A DNA stretch of 64,000 bases from [Enterobacter] lignolyticus SCF1 (lineage in GTDB: Bacteria > Pseudomonadota > Gammaproteobacteria > Enterobacterales > Enterobacteriaceae): positions 3,348,001 to 3,412,000 of the forward strand of contig NC_014618.1 of NCBI RefSeq assembly GCF_000164865.1, given 5' to 3'. The position numbers and the translations under genes were made by a program. The notes below the pieces were generated by a model that made no database searches, had not been told where the DNA came from, and was given only the letters and a program-made list of their open reading frames with translations. Of the stretch, positions 27,563-36,689 are shown piece by piece; positions within the stretch are counted from its first letter, which is position 1; the number at the start of each line of letters is the position of its first letter.

Positions 27563-27590
27563 TTGACACGCACTCACAGACTGCTATTCT
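27563..27590 (+). promoter_or_regulatory. Probable promoter in the nadD-rsfS gap
   Basis: TTGACA (27563-27568) and TATTCT (27585-27590) with a 16-bp spacer, in the 265-base gap that replaces cobC. Likely drives rsfS-rlmH-mrdAB-rlpA. I see no gene in the gap. Confidence 0.5.
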
Positions 27591-27786
27591 CCGCAGCCAG
27601 ACTTCTCCCACCCGACGGTTTACAGAAATTGTTTTACAAAAATGGCGATGCATTCATGGCGTTGGGATGGGATGATAGCCCGCCTGTCACGCCCGTCGGG
27701 TGACATTTGTCCCGACAACACCGCCATTTCAGGTATACTGACGGGCCGTTTATTGTTATTAATTCATCACCCCAGGGGGAATTCAC

Positions 27787-28104
27787 TTGCAGGGTAAAGC
27801 ACTCCAGGATTTTGTAATCGACAAAATTGATGACCTGAAAGGTCAGGACATCATTGCCTTAGACGTTCAAGGTAAATCCAGTATCACCGACTGCATGGTT
27901 ATCTGTACCGGCACCTCCAGCCGCCACGTGATGTCCATTGCTGACCACGTTGTCCAGGCGTCCCGCGCCGCGGGCCTGATGCCGCTTGGCGTGGAAGGCG
28001 AAAATGCCGCAGACTGGATCGTCGTTGATTTAGGCGATGTGATTGTCCACGTCATGCAGGAAGAAAGCCGTCGCCTGTATGAGCTGGAAAAACTCTGGGG
28101 TTAA
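27787..28104 (+). CDS. rsfS: Ribosomal silencing factor RsfS
   Basis: Binds L14 and blocks subunit joining when nutrients run low. 105 residues, with the family core DCMVICTGTSSRHV and ADWIVVDLGDVIVHVM. Starts at TTG (27787) after AGGGGGA, as in E. coli ybeB. Three bases before rlmH. Confidence 0.95.
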   Translation: MQGKALQDFVIDKIDDLKGQDIIALDVQGKSSITDCMVICTGTSSRHVMSIADHVVQASRAAGLMPLGVEGENAADWIVVDLGDVIVHVMQEESRRLYELEKLWG

Positions 28105-28107
28105 TGC

Positions 28108-28575
28108 GTGAAGCTGCAGCTCATCGCCGTCGGCACCAAAATGCCGGATTGGGTTCAGACCGGATTCACCGAGTATTTACGCCGTTTTCCGAAAGATATG
28201 CCGTTCGAACTGGTGGAAATCCCCGCCGGTAAACGCGGTAAAAACGCGGACATCAAGCGTATCCTCGAGAAGGAAGGCGAAATGATGCTGGCCGCGGCGG
28301 GCAAAAACCGTATTGTGACGCTGGATATCCCAGGGAAACCCTGGGATACGCCGCAGCTGGCCCGCGAGCTGGAGCGTTGGAAGCAGGATGGCCGCGACGT
28401 CAGCCTGTTGATTGGCGGCCCGGAGGGATTATCCCCGGCCTGTAAAGCCGCCGCAGAGCAAAGTTGGTCCCTTTCCACGCTAACGCTCCCCCACCCTCTG
28501 GTGCGAGTGCTGGTCGCAGAAAGCCTGTACCGGGCGTGGAGCATTACCACCAACCATCCTTATCACCGTGAGTAA
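28108..28575 (+). CDS. rlmH: 23S rRNA pseudouridine-1915 N3-methyltransferase RlmH
   Basis: SPOUT methyltransferase acting on helix 69 of the ribosome. 155 residues with the knot motif LLIGGPEGL (about 100-110) and C-terminal LTLPHPLVRVLVAESLYRA. GTG start directly behind rsfS. Confidence 0.95.
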   Translation: MKLQLIAVGTKMPDWVQTGFTEYLRRFPKDMPFELVEIPAGKRGKNADIKRILEKEGEMMLAAAGKNRIVTLDIPGKPWDTPQLARELERWKQDGRDVSLLIGGPEGLSPACKAAAEQSWSLSTLTLPHPLVRVLVAESLYRAWSITTNHPYHRE

Positions 28576-28602
28576 TGATGACCAGGTTAGATTAAGCAGC
28601 GG

Positions 28603-30504
28603 ATGAAATTACAGAATTCTTTTCGCGACTATACGGCTGAGTCTGCGCTGTTTGTGCGCCGGGCGGTGGTCGCCTTTACGGGGATTTTGCTGCTTACCGG
28701 CGTACTGATCGCCAACCTCTATAATCTGCAGATCGTCCGTTTCACCGATTACCAGACGCGCTCGAACGAAAACCGCATCAAGCTGGTGCCGATTCCCCCG
28801 AGCCGCGGCATCATTTACGACCGTAACGGCACGCCGCTGGCGCTGAACCGGACGATTTACCAGCTTGAGCTGATGCCGGAGAAGGTCGATAACCTGCAGC
28901 AGACGCTGGACGACCTGCGCAGCGTTGTCGACCTCACCGACGACGATGTCGCCAACTTTAAAAAAGAGCGCTCCCGCTCTCACCGCTTTACCTCTATCCC
29001 GGTCAAAGTCAACCTGACGGAAGTGCAGGTCGCGCGCTTTGCCGTAAACCAGTACCGCTTCCCCGGCGTGGAAGTTAAAGGCTATAAGCGCCGCTACTAT
29101 CCGTACGGCTCCGCGCTGACCCACGTCATTGGCTACGTGTCGAAAATTAACGATAAAGACGTTGAACGGCTGGATAAAGACGGCAAGCTTGCCAACTACG
29201 CCGCCACGCACGATATCGGCAAGCTCGGCATTGAGCGCTACTACGAAGATGTTTTGCATGGCCAGACCGGCTACGAAGAGGTTGAGGTTAACAACCGCGG
29301 CCGCGTTATTCGTCAGCTGAAGGAAGTTCCGCCGCAGGCCGGACACGATATTTACCTGACGCTGGATCTGAAGCTTCAGCAGTACATTGAAACCCTGCTC
29401 GCCGGTAGCCGCGCCGCGGTGGTCGTGACCGATCCGCGCAGCGGCGGCATTATGGCGCTGGTGTCGATGCCAAGCTATGACCCGAACCTGTTCGTCGACG
29501 GCATTTCCAGCAAAGACTACTCGACGCTGCTGAACGACCCCAACACGCCGCTGGTCAACCGCGCGACGCAGGGGGTTTACCCGCCGGCATCGACGGTAAA
29601 ACCGTATGTGGCGGTCTCTGCGCTCAGCGCAGGCGTCATCACCCGCAGCACCGGCTTATTCGACCCCGGCTGGTGGCAGCTGCCCGGCTCCGAAAAGCGT
29701 TTCCGCGACTGGAAAAAATGGGGCCACGGCCACCTGAACGTCACCAAAGCGCTGGAGGAATCCGCGGATACCTTCTTCTATCAGGTGGCGTACGACATGG
29801 GGATCGATCGCCTCGCCGAGTGGATGGGGAAATTTGGCTACGGTCATTATACCGGTATCGATCTCTCGGAAGAGCGCTCCGGCAACATGCCGACCCGCGA
29901 CTGGAAGCTCAAACGCTATAAGAAACCGTGGTACCAGGGCGACACCATTCCGGTAGGGATCGGCCAGGGCTACTGGACGGCGACGCCGATACAGATGAAC
30001 AAAGCGCTGATGATCCTGATTAACGACGGCGTGGTGAAAGTGCCGCATCTGCTGATGAGCACCGTCGAGGAAGGCAAGCAGGTGCCGTGGGCACAGCCGC
30101 ATGAGACTCCGGTCGGCGATATCCATTCCGGCTACTGGGAAATCGCTAAAGACGGGATGTACGGCGTGGCCAACCGCGCGAACGGCACCGCGCATAAATA
30201 CTTTGCCGGCGCGCCTTACAAGATTGCGGCGAAATCCGGTACCGCGCAGGTCTTCGGCCTGAAGGCGAACGAAACCTATAACGCGCATAAAATCGCCGAA
30301 CGTCTGCGCGACCATAAGCTGATGACCGCTTTTGCGCCTTACGACAATCCCCAGGTCGCCGTGGCGATGATTCTGGAGAACGGCGGCGCAGGGCCGGCGG
30401 TCGGCACCATTATGCGCCAGATACTTGACCACATTATGCTGGGCGACAACAACACCGATCTGCCGTCAGAAAACCCGGCAGCCGCAGCGGCGGAGGACCA
30501 ATAA
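28603..30504 (+). CDS. mrdA: Penicillin-binding protein 2
   Basis: Transpeptidase of the elongasome, essential for rod shape. 633 residues: cytoplasmic tail, one membrane anchor (about 22-42), dimerisation domain, and a transpeptidase domain with SxxK at ASTVKP (about 330), SxD at EESADTF, and KSG at AAKSGTAQVFG (about 545). Co-transcribed with mrdB two bases later. Confidence 0.96.
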   Translation: MKLQNSFRDYTAESALFVRRAVVAFTGILLLTGVLIANLYNLQIVRFTDYQTRSNENRIKLVPIPPSRGIIYDRNGTPLALNRTIYQLELMPEKVDNLQQTLDDLRSVVDLTDDDVANFKKERSRSHRFTSIPVKVNLTEVQVARFAVNQYRFPGVEVKGYKRRYYPYGSALTHVIGYVSKINDKDVERLDKDGKLANYAATHDIGKLGIERYYEDVLHGQTGYEEVEVNNRGRVIRQLKEVPPQAGHDIYLTLDLKLQQYIETLLAGSRAAVVVTDPRSGGIMALVSMPSYDPNLFVDGISSKDYSTLLNDPNTPLVNRATQGVYPPASTVKPYVAVSALSAGVITRSTGLFDPGWWQLPGSEKRFRDWKKWGHGHLNVTKALEESADTFFYQVAYDMGIDRLAEWMGKFGYGHYTGIDLSEERSGNMPTRDWKLKRYKKPWYQGDTIPVGIGQGYWTATPIQMNKALMILINDGVVKVPHLLMSTVEEGKQVPWAQPHETPVGDIHSGYWEIAKDGMYGVANRANGTAHKYFAGAPYKIAAKSGTAQVFGLKANETYNAHKIAERLRDHKLMTAFAPYDNPQVAVAMILENGGAGPAVGTIMRQILDHIMLGDNNTDLPSENPAAAAAEDQ

Positions 30505-30506
30505 TC

Positions 30507-31619
30507 ATGACGGATAATCCGAACAAAAAATCGCTGTGGGATAAAATCCACATCGACCCCACCATGCTGCTTATCCTGCTGGCGCTGCTGACCTACAGCG
30601 CCCTGGTTATCTGGAGCGCCAGCGGCCAGGACATCGGCATGATGGAGCGTAAAATCGGCCAGATCGCCATGGGGCTGGTCATCATGGTGGTGATGGCGCA
30701 GATCCCGCCGCGTGTCTACGAAGGGTGGGCGCCGTGGCTATACATTTTCTGTATTATCCTGCTGGTGGCGGTTGACGCCTTCGGCGCCATTTCGAAAGGG
30801 GCGCAGCGCTGGCTCGACCTTGGCGTTGTGCGTTTCCAGCCCTCGGAAATCGCCAAGATCGCGGTGCCGCTGATGGTCGCGCGCTTTATCAACCGCGACG
30901 TCTGTCCGCCGACGCTGAAAAATACCGCCATTGCGCTGGTGCTGATTTTCCTCCCGACGCTGCTGGTTGCGGCGCAGCCTGACCTCGGTACGGCAATCCT
31001 CATCGCCCTTTCCGGCCTGTTCGTGCTGTTCCTGGCGGGGCTAAGCTGGCGGCTTATCGGCATCGCGGTGGTGCTGATCGCCGCGTTTATCCCCATTTTG
31101 TGGTTCTTCCTGATGCATGACTATCAGCGTCAGCGCGTTATGATGCTGCTGGACCCGGAAACCGATCCGCTCGGCGCGGGTTATCATATTATTCAGTCTA
31201 AAATTGCTATTGGCTCCGGCGGCCTGCGCGGCAAAGGTTGGCTGCACGGCACCCAGTCGCAGCTGGAGTTTCTGCCGGAACGTCACACCGACTTTATCTT
31301 TGCGGTACTGGCGGAAGAGCTGGGGCTTATCGGTATTCTGGTGCTGCTGGCGCTGTACGTGCTGCTTATCATGCGCGGGCTGTGGATTGCCGCCCAGGCG
31401 CAAACCTCCTTTGGTCGCGTCATGGCCGGGGGTTTAATGCTGATTTTATTCGTTTATGTCTTCGTAAATATTGGTATGGTGAGTGGGATCTTGCCGGTGG
31501 TAGGCGTACCGTTACCGCTGGTCAGCTATGGGGGCTCAGCCCTGATCGTACTGATGGCCGGGTTTGGTATTGTGATGTCGATACACACCCACAGAAAAAT
31601 GTTGTCGAAAAGCGTATAA
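30507..31619 (+). CDS. mrdB: Peptidoglycan glycosyltransferase RodA
   Basis: SEDS-family glycan polymerase paired with PBP2. 370 residues, about ten hydrophobic helices, and the conserved periplasmic motif around the catalytic Asp (ETDPLGAGYH). Directly after mrdA and ten bases before rlpA. Confidence 0.96.
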   Translation: MTDNPNKKSLWDKIHIDPTMLLILLALLTYSALVIWSASGQDIGMMERKIGQIAMGLVIMVVMAQIPPRVYEGWAPWLYIFCIILLVAVDAFGAISKGAQRWLDLGVVRFQPSEIAKIAVPLMVARFINRDVCPPTLKNTAIALVLIFLPTLLVAAQPDLGTAILIALSGLFVLFLAGLSWRLIGIAVVLIAAFIPILWFFLMHDYQRQRVMMLLDPETDPLGAGYHIIQSKIAIGSGGLRGKGWLHGTQSQLEFLPERHTDFIFAVLAEELGLIGILVLLALYVLLIMRGLWIAAQAQTSFGRVMAGGLMLILFVYVFVNIGMVSGILPVVGVPLPLVSYGGSALIVLMAGFGIVMSIHTHRKMLSKSV

Positions 31620-31629
31620 GGGGAGCGCA

Positions 31630-32790
31630 ATGCGTAAGCAATGGCTTGGGATCTGCATCGCAGCGGGACTGCTGGCAGCGTGTTCAAGTGATGATGGTCA
31701 ACAGCAGACCGTCACGGCGCCGAAGCCGGCGGTCTGTAATGGGCCCGTCGTGGAAATCAGCGGTGCCGATCCGCATTATGAATCTCTGAATCCATCGGCG
31801 AATCAGGATTATCAGCGCGACGGCAAGAACTATAAAATTGTTCAGGACCCGGCGAACTTCAGCCAGACGGGTCTTGCCGCCATCTATGATGCGGAGCCGG
31901 GCAGTAATCTCACCGCCTCCGGCGAGGCGTTTGACCCTATGCAGCTGACGGCCGCGCATCCTACGCTGCCGATCCCAAGCTATGCGCGAATCACCAACCT
32001 GGCGAATGGCCGTATGCTGGTGGTGCGCATTAACGATCGCGGCCCGTACGGCAACGATCGCGTGATTTCGCTGTCGCGCGCGGCAGCGGATCGCCTGAAC
32101 ACCTCCAATAACACCAAAGTGCGCATCGACCCGATTATCGTGGCTCCGGACGGCTCGCTTTCCGGCCCCGGCATGGCCTGTACGACGGTGGCGAAACAAA
32201 CCTACGCCCTGCCTTCCCGCCCTGATTTGAGCGGCGGTATGGGCGGCGCGTCTTCGGCGCCACAGGTCTCCTCTCCTCAGGGGGATGTAAAAGCCATCAG
32301 CAACGATACGCTCAAGCCGCAGGATAATACCGGCGCACCGGTAAATTCCGGCGGCTTCCTCGGCGCGCCAACGCCGCTCGCCAGCGGCGTGCTGGAAGAT
32401 AACGCTCCGGCCGCAACGCCCGCCGCACAGCCTGCTGCGCCAACCGCCGCGGCGCAGAGCCAGGGCACGCAGAACGCGCCGGTGACCGCGCCGGGCTCCG
32501 TGCAGGGCAACACCAGCCATACCGCAGCGCCTGCCGTTGCCGCCACCGCCGCCGCTGCGGCCTCCGGCAGCTACGTGGTGCAGGTCGGCGCCGTCAGCGA
32601 TCAGGCGCGCGCGCAGCAGTATCAGCAGCGTCTGAGCCAGCAGTTTTCAGTGCCCGGCCGCGTGACGGCAAACGGCGCCGTCTGGCGGATCCAGCTAGGG
32701 CCGTTCGCCGACAAAGCGGAAGCCAGCACGCTGCAGCAGCGTTTACAAAGCGAAGCGCAGCTGCAGTCGTTTATTACTCACGCCAACTAA
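31630..32790 (+). CDS. rlpA: Septal-ring lytic transglycosylase-like lipoprotein RlpA
   Basis: Outer-membrane lipoprotein with a double-psi beta-barrel (about 85-175, GLAAIYD... to INDRGPYGNDRVISLS) and a C-terminal SPOR domain (about 310-384, YVVQVGAVSD) that binds denuded septal glycan. Lipobox LLAAC with Cys18. The linker is a long Ala/Pro/Gln-rich segment, making the protein 386 residues against about 362 in E. coli. Confidence 0.93.
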   Translation: MRKQWLGICIAAGLLAACSSDDGQQQTVTAPKPAVCNGPVVEISGADPHYESLNPSANQDYQRDGKNYKIVQDPANFSQTGLAAIYDAEPGSNLTASGEAFDPMQLTAAHPTLPIPSYARITNLANGRMLVVRINDRGPYGNDRVISLSRAAADRLNTSNNTKVRIDPIIVAPDGSLSGPGMACTTVAKQTYALPSRPDLSGGMGGASSAPQVSSPQGDVKAISNDTLKPQDNTGAPVNSGGFLGAPTPLASGVLEDNAPAATPAAQPAAPTAAAQSQGTQNAPVTAPGSVQGNTSHTAAPAVAATAAAAASGSYVVQVGAVSDQARAQQYQQRLSQQFSVPGRVTANGAVWRIQLGPFADKAEASTLQQRLQSEAQLQSFITHAN

Positions 32791-32801
32791 TAGATGGAAC
32801 G

Positions 32802-32864
32802 GGCATCCTGCAAGCGCTGCGTATGTAAAAGTCGCTAACACTCTCGTACGTAAACCAGGATGCC
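32802..32864. other. Long-loop inverted repeat between rlpA and dacA
   Basis: GGCATCCTG (32802-32810) and CAGGATGCC (32856-32864) are perfect complements 45 bases apart. They fill most of the 142-base gap. No T-run; role unknown. Confidence 0.45.
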
Positions 32865-32932
32865 TGCTCATAGAGCATTTGCTATAGTAAGGCACTTTTT
32901 TTAACTCCATCACGGATGTCGTTGTTCTGACC

Positions 32933-34132
32933 ATGAAGACCTCTTTTTCTGCTCGTTTACTCATCACGGCGCTGTCCGTTGCGGCGCTCTCCTCCGCCGC
33001 GCATGCCGATGATCTGAATATCAAAACTATGATCCCTGGCGTTCCGCAGATTGACGCGGAGTCGTATATCCTTATCGATTACAACTCAGGGAAAGTTCTG
33101 GCGGAACAAAACGCTGACGAACGCCGCGACCCAGCCAGCCTGACCAAAATGATGACCAGCTACGTCATCGGCCAGGCGATGAAAGCCGGGAAGTTCAAGG
33201 ATTCCGATCTGGTCACCGTCGGCAACGACGCCTGGGCCACCGGCAACCCGGTATTCAAAGGCTCATCGCTGATGTTCCTCAAACCAGGCATGCAGGTGCC
33301 GGTCTCGCAGCTGATCCGCGGGATTAACCTGCAGTCGGGTAACGACGCCTGCGTGGCGATGGCCGACTACGTCGCCGGCAGCCAGGACGCGTTCGTCGGA
33401 CTGATGAACAACTACGTCAACGCGCTGGGCCTGAAAAACACCCACTTCCAGACCGTTCACGGCCTGGACGCTGACGGTCAGTACAGCTCCGCCCGCGATA
33501 TGGCGCTGATCGGCCAGGCGCTGATCCGCGACGTGCCGAACGAATACTCCATCTACCGTGAAAAAGAGTTTACCTTTAACGGCATCCGCCAGCTGAACCG
33601 TAACGGCCTGCTGTGGGACAACAGCCTGAACGTGGACGGCATCAAAACCGGGCATACCGACAAAGCGGGCTACAACCTCGTCGCTTCCGCGACCGAAGGT
33701 CAGATGCGTCTGGTGTCCGCCGTGATGGGCGGCCGCACCTACAAGGGTCGCGAGACCGAAAGTAAAAAGCTGCTGACCTGGGGCTTCCGCTTCTTTGAAA
33801 CCGTCAGCCCGCTGAAGGCAGGGAAAGAGTTCGCCTCTGAACCGGCCTGGTTCGGCAACACCGACCGTGCCTCCCTGGGCGTGGACCAGGACGTCTACCT
33901 GACCATCCCGCGCGGCCGAATGAAGGATCTGAAAGCCAGCTATGTGCTGAACTCCACCGAACTGCACGCGCCGCTGCAGAAAAACCAGGTTGTCGGCACC
34001 ATTAACTTCCAGCTGGACGGCAAAACCATCGAACAGCGTCCGCTGGTGGTGCTGCAGGAGATCCCTGAAGGCAACTTCTTCGGTAAAATCATTGATTACA
34101 TTAAGTTAATGTTTCATCACTGGTTTGGCTAA
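32933..34132 (+). CDS. dacA: D-alanyl-D-alanine carboxypeptidase PBP5
   Basis: Trims pentapeptides in the periplasm. 399 residues with a signal peptide ending SSAAHA. S11 peptidase motifs SLTK (nucleophile Ser), SGN (LQSGNDACVAMADY) and KTG (GIKTGHTD), then a C-terminal domain ending in an amphipathic membrane anchor (KIIDYIKLMFHHWFG). The first 25 residues differ from E. coli; the rest is near-identical. Confidence 0.96.
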   Translation: MKTSFSARLLITALSVAALSSAAHADDLNIKTMIPGVPQIDAESYILIDYNSGKVLAEQNADERRDPASLTKMMTSYVIGQAMKAGKFKDSDLVTVGNDAWATGNPVFKGSSLMFLKPGMQVPVSQLIRGINLQSGNDACVAMADYVAGSQDAFVGLMNNYVNALGLKNTHFQTVHGLDADGQYSSARDMALIGQALIRDVPNEYSIYREKEFTFNGIRQLNRNGLLWDNSLNVDGIKTGHTDKAGYNLVASATEGQMRLVSAVMGGRTYKGRETESKKLLTWGFRFFETVSPLKAGKEFASEPAWFGNTDRASLGVDQDVYLTIPRGRMKDLKASYVLNSTELHAPLQKNQVVGTINFQLDGKTIEQRPLVVLQEIPEGNFFGKIIDYIKLMFHHWFG

Positions 34133-34190
34133 AAAGTGAACACTTGAAAGTGTGATCTTTATCCCCATATAATGATTATCAGAAACATTA

Positions 34191-34220
34191 CTCCCGCGCC
34201 TGACGCGGGAGTAATTCTTT
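34191..34220 (+). terminator. Terminator hairpin between dacA and ybeD
   Basis: CTCCCGCG (34191-34198) / CGCGGGAG (34204-34211) then TAATTCTTT. Lies 18 bases before the ybeD ATG, so it may act as an attenuator for ybeD. Confidence 0.7.
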
Positions 34221-34237
34221 ATACCACTGGAGCTGAC

Positions 34238-34501
34238 ATGAAAACCAAACTTAACGAACTGCTTGAATTCCCTACTTCGTTCACCTACAAGGTGATGGGT
34301 CTGGCGAAGCCTGAGCTGGTTGATCAGGTGGTTGAAGTGGTACAGCGCCATGCGCCTGGTGATTACTCCCCGCAGGTAAAACCGAGCAGCAAAGGCAATT
34401 ACCACTCGGTATCCATCACCATCACCGCAACGCATATCGAACAGGTTGAGACGCTGTACGAAGAGCTGGGCAATATCGAAATCGTTCGTATGGTGCTGTA
34501 A
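34238..34501 (+). CDS. ybeD: DUF493 protein YbeD
   Basis: Conserved 87-residue alpha/beta (ferredoxin-like) protein whose structure is known in E. coli but whose function is not. The ATG at 34238 gives MKTKLNELLEFP after GGAGC. A longer frame to 34172 runs across the dacA terminator and is not used. Sits between dacA and lipB as in other enterics. Confidence 0.94.
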   Translation: MKTKLNELLEFPTSFTYKVMGLAKPELVDQVVEVVQRHAPGDYSPQVKPSSKGNYHSVSITITATHIEQVETLYEELGNIEIVRMVL

Positions 34502-34506
34502 ACCCC

Positions 34507-34530
34507 GTTGCCCGGTACTCGCCGGGCAAC
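34507..34530 (+). terminator. Hairpin after ybeD
   Basis: GTTGCCCGG (34507-34515) / CCGGGCAAC (34522-34530), six bases after the stop; no T-run. Same arm sequence as the hairpin after lnt. Confidence 0.55.
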
Positions 34531-34591
34531 CCGCCTCCCGTCTGTGATATAATCCCCAGCCATTGTTCCCCTTCTCCCCGGAGATGCCGTT

Positions 34592-35236
34592 TTGGATCTG
34601 AACACCATTCTTATCCGCCAGCTCGGTTTACAACCCTACGAGCCCGTTTCCCAGGCCATGCATGACTTCACCGATAGCCGCGATGAGTCGACGCCAGATG
34701 AAATCTGGTTGGTTGAGCATCAGCCGGTGTTTACTCAGGGCCAGGCGGGTAAAGCTGAACACGTGCTGGTGCCCGGCGATATTCCCGTCATTCAGAGCGA
34801 CCGAGGCGGCCAGGTGACCTACCACGGCCCGGGCCAGCAGGTCATGTACGTACTGCTCAACCTGAAGCGCCGCAAGCTCGGCGTACGCGAGCTGGTTACG
34901 CTGCTTGAGCAAACCGTGGTCAATACCCTGGCGGCGTACGGTATTGAGGCGCGCGCGCGGGCAGATGCGCCCGGAGTATACGTCGGCGAGAAGAAGATTT
35001 GTTCGCTGGGTTTACGCATCCGCAAAGGCTGCTCTTTCCACGGCCTGGCGCTCAATATCGCCATGGATTTATCGCCGTTTTTACGCATCAACCCCTGCGG
35101 CTATGCGGGAATGGAAATGGCGCAGATGCAGCAGTGGTATGCCGACGCTGCCCCCGAAAATATATCGCCCGTGCTGGTCGCTAATTTTTTAGCATTACTA
35201 AACAATCCACCACATCAATATATTGACGCTGAATAA
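34592..35236 (+). CDS. lipB: Octanoyl-ACP:protein N-octanoyltransferase LipB
   Basis: Moves octanoate from acyl carrier protein to lipoyl domains, the step before LipA. 214 residues with family motifs RGGQVTYHGPGQ (about 71-82) and GLRIRKGCSFHGLALN, whose Cys and upstream Lys are catalytic. TTG start at 34592, as in E. coli. Confidence 0.95.
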   Translation: MDLNTILIRQLGLQPYEPVSQAMHDFTDSRDESTPDEIWLVEHQPVFTQGQAGKAEHVLVPGDIPVIQSDRGGQVTYHGPGQQVMYVLLNLKRRKLGVRELVTLLEQTVVNTLAAYGIEARARADAPGVYVGEKKICSLGLRIRKGCSFHGLALNIAMDLSPFLRINPCGYAGMEMAQMQQWYADAAPENISPVLVANFLALLNNPPHQYIDAE

Positions 35237-35415
35237 ATTTAATGGTTTGGCCTGATGTTTTGTCGGGCCGCCCTTCCTTTTATCCCCCCGCCCTTTACAT
35301 TAACCCTGAGTTTCTATATTTTCCCTGCACCTGTACAGAACATCAGGCGACATATACAGGATGTCCCGTCTGCCCTCCCAGGAACACGAGACCCGTCGAA
35401 GACAACGACACAACC

Positions 35416-35439
35416 CATTGATATATGGTCATATCAATG
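35416..35439. promoter_or_regulatory. Palindrome upstream of ybeF
   Basis: CATTGATAT (35416-35424) / ATATCAATG (35431-35439), perfect 9-bp arms with a 6-base centre. About 90 bp before ybeF in a 294-base gap; a plausible regulator site, but its protein is unknown. Confidence 0.5.
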
Positions 35440-35496
35440 TCAGTCTCCGTAGGTAAACATTCAGCTTAATAATAGCAGCAAATACAACTTCAACTA

Positions 35497-35515
35497 TTAT
35501 TCATACGGTGAATAA
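35497..35515. promoter_or_regulatory. Second palindrome at the ybeF promoter
   Basis: TTATTCA (35497-35503) / TGAATAA (35509-35515), 16 bp before the ybeF start. A/T-rich arms fit a LysR-type or H-NS-influenced site; inferred only. Confidence 0.4.
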
Positions 35516-35530
35516 ATACGGAGTATAAGC

Positions 35531-36484
35531 GTGGAATATAAAGATCCCCCGGAAAACCGAATAGGTTCGCGGCTGGAGAGCGATACCCCGCAAATTTTTA
35601 GAATGCTACGCAATATCGACCTTAATTTATTGACGGTTTTTGAGGCGGTATATGTGCACAAAGGCATCGTTAATGCCGCGAAAATTCTTAATTTGACGCC
35701 GTCGGCAATTAGCCAGTCCATTCAAAAATTGCGCACCATTTTCCCCGATCCGCTGTTTATTCGTAAAGGCCAGGGTGTGACGCCAACGGCGTATGCCACC
35801 CACCTGCATGAGTACATCAGCCAGGGTCTGGATTCTATCCTCGGCGCGCTGGACCTGAGCGGCGGGTATGACAAACAGCGCACCATGACTATTGGCACAT
35901 CGCCTACCGTGGGCGCTCTCGTGATGCCCGCTATCTATCAGAGCGTCAAATCCCGCTTCCCGCAGGTTCTGCTACGCAACGTCGCCGTCACCGACGCCAG
36001 CGCCCAGCTAAACCAGTTTCAGACCGATCTGGTCATTGATACCCACGCGGTCGGTACCCGCGCTCATGGACACCATCTGCTGTACCGGGACAGCATGGTG
36101 CTGGTTGGTCGCCAGGGCCATCCGGCGCTCGCGGCCTGCACCCCGCCCGAGGCGATGACTCAGTACGAATACACCCTGCTGATGCTGGAAGGCGCCGCGC
36201 ATGCCGAACTGCGTAAGCGAATCTATGAGATTTTCCCGGAGCGGCAGATTAGCTTCAGCAGCTATAACCTCGTCACCATCGCCGCGCTGATCGCCGGCAG
36301 CGATCTGCTGGGTCTGATGCCCTTCCGCTGCTTCTCGCTGTTCGCGCGCTGCTGGCCGCTGCAGGTTATCGATTTCCCGGCTATCGCCGATGAATCCGTC
36401 GACGTTGCGCTGTACTACAACAAAATGAGTCTGCGGGATGAAATGCTGCAAAACGTGATTGCCGCTATTTGTCAGGTATTCTGA
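35531..36484 (+). CDS. ybeF: LysR-type regulator YbeF
   Basis: Transcription factor of unknown regulon between lipB and lipA, as in E. coli. 317 residues; N-terminal winged helix (about 28-88, NIDLNLLTVFEAVYVHKGIV at its start) and a C-terminal effector domain. The DNA-binding half is much more conserved than the effector half when set against E. coli YbeF from memory. GTG start at 35531. Two inverted repeats lie just upstream. Confidence 0.88.
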   Translation: MEYKDPPENRIGSRLESDTPQIFRMLRNIDLNLLTVFEAVYVHKGIVNAAKILNLTPSAISQSIQKLRTIFPDPLFIRKGQGVTPTAYATHLHEYISQGLDSILGALDLSGGYDKQRTMTIGTSPTVGALVMPAIYQSVKSRFPQVLLRNVAVTDASAQLNQFQTDLVIDTHAVGTRAHGHHLLYRDSMVLVGRQGHPALAACTPPEAMTQYEYTLLMLEGAAHAELRKRIYEIFPERQISFSSYNLVTIAALIAGSDLLGLMPFRCFSLFARCWPLQVIDFPAIADESVDVALYYNKMSLRDEMLQNVIAAICQVF

Positions 36485-36689
36485 CGCGTGTTGCCTGGTT
36501 CTGCCCCGCTGTAAACGCTTGTGCGCACATAAAGCAACAACTGGTTTACAAATTCGCGGGTGGCCAGGCTGCTTATCACTCTGATTAATGGTATACTGCC
36601 TGCATAAAATTCAAAAATAGTTGATAAATACAACATTTACTTGAATTTGAAAGCTTTCCTTCGTTACTCGCAACTGGAACACGCACGCT

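Noticed and set aside
27641..27795. Small open frame of about 50 codons (ATG GCG ATG CAT ...) in the nadD-rsfS gap
   Set aside because: No ribosome site, runs into rsfS out of frame, codons unlike the neighbours. Taken as chance.
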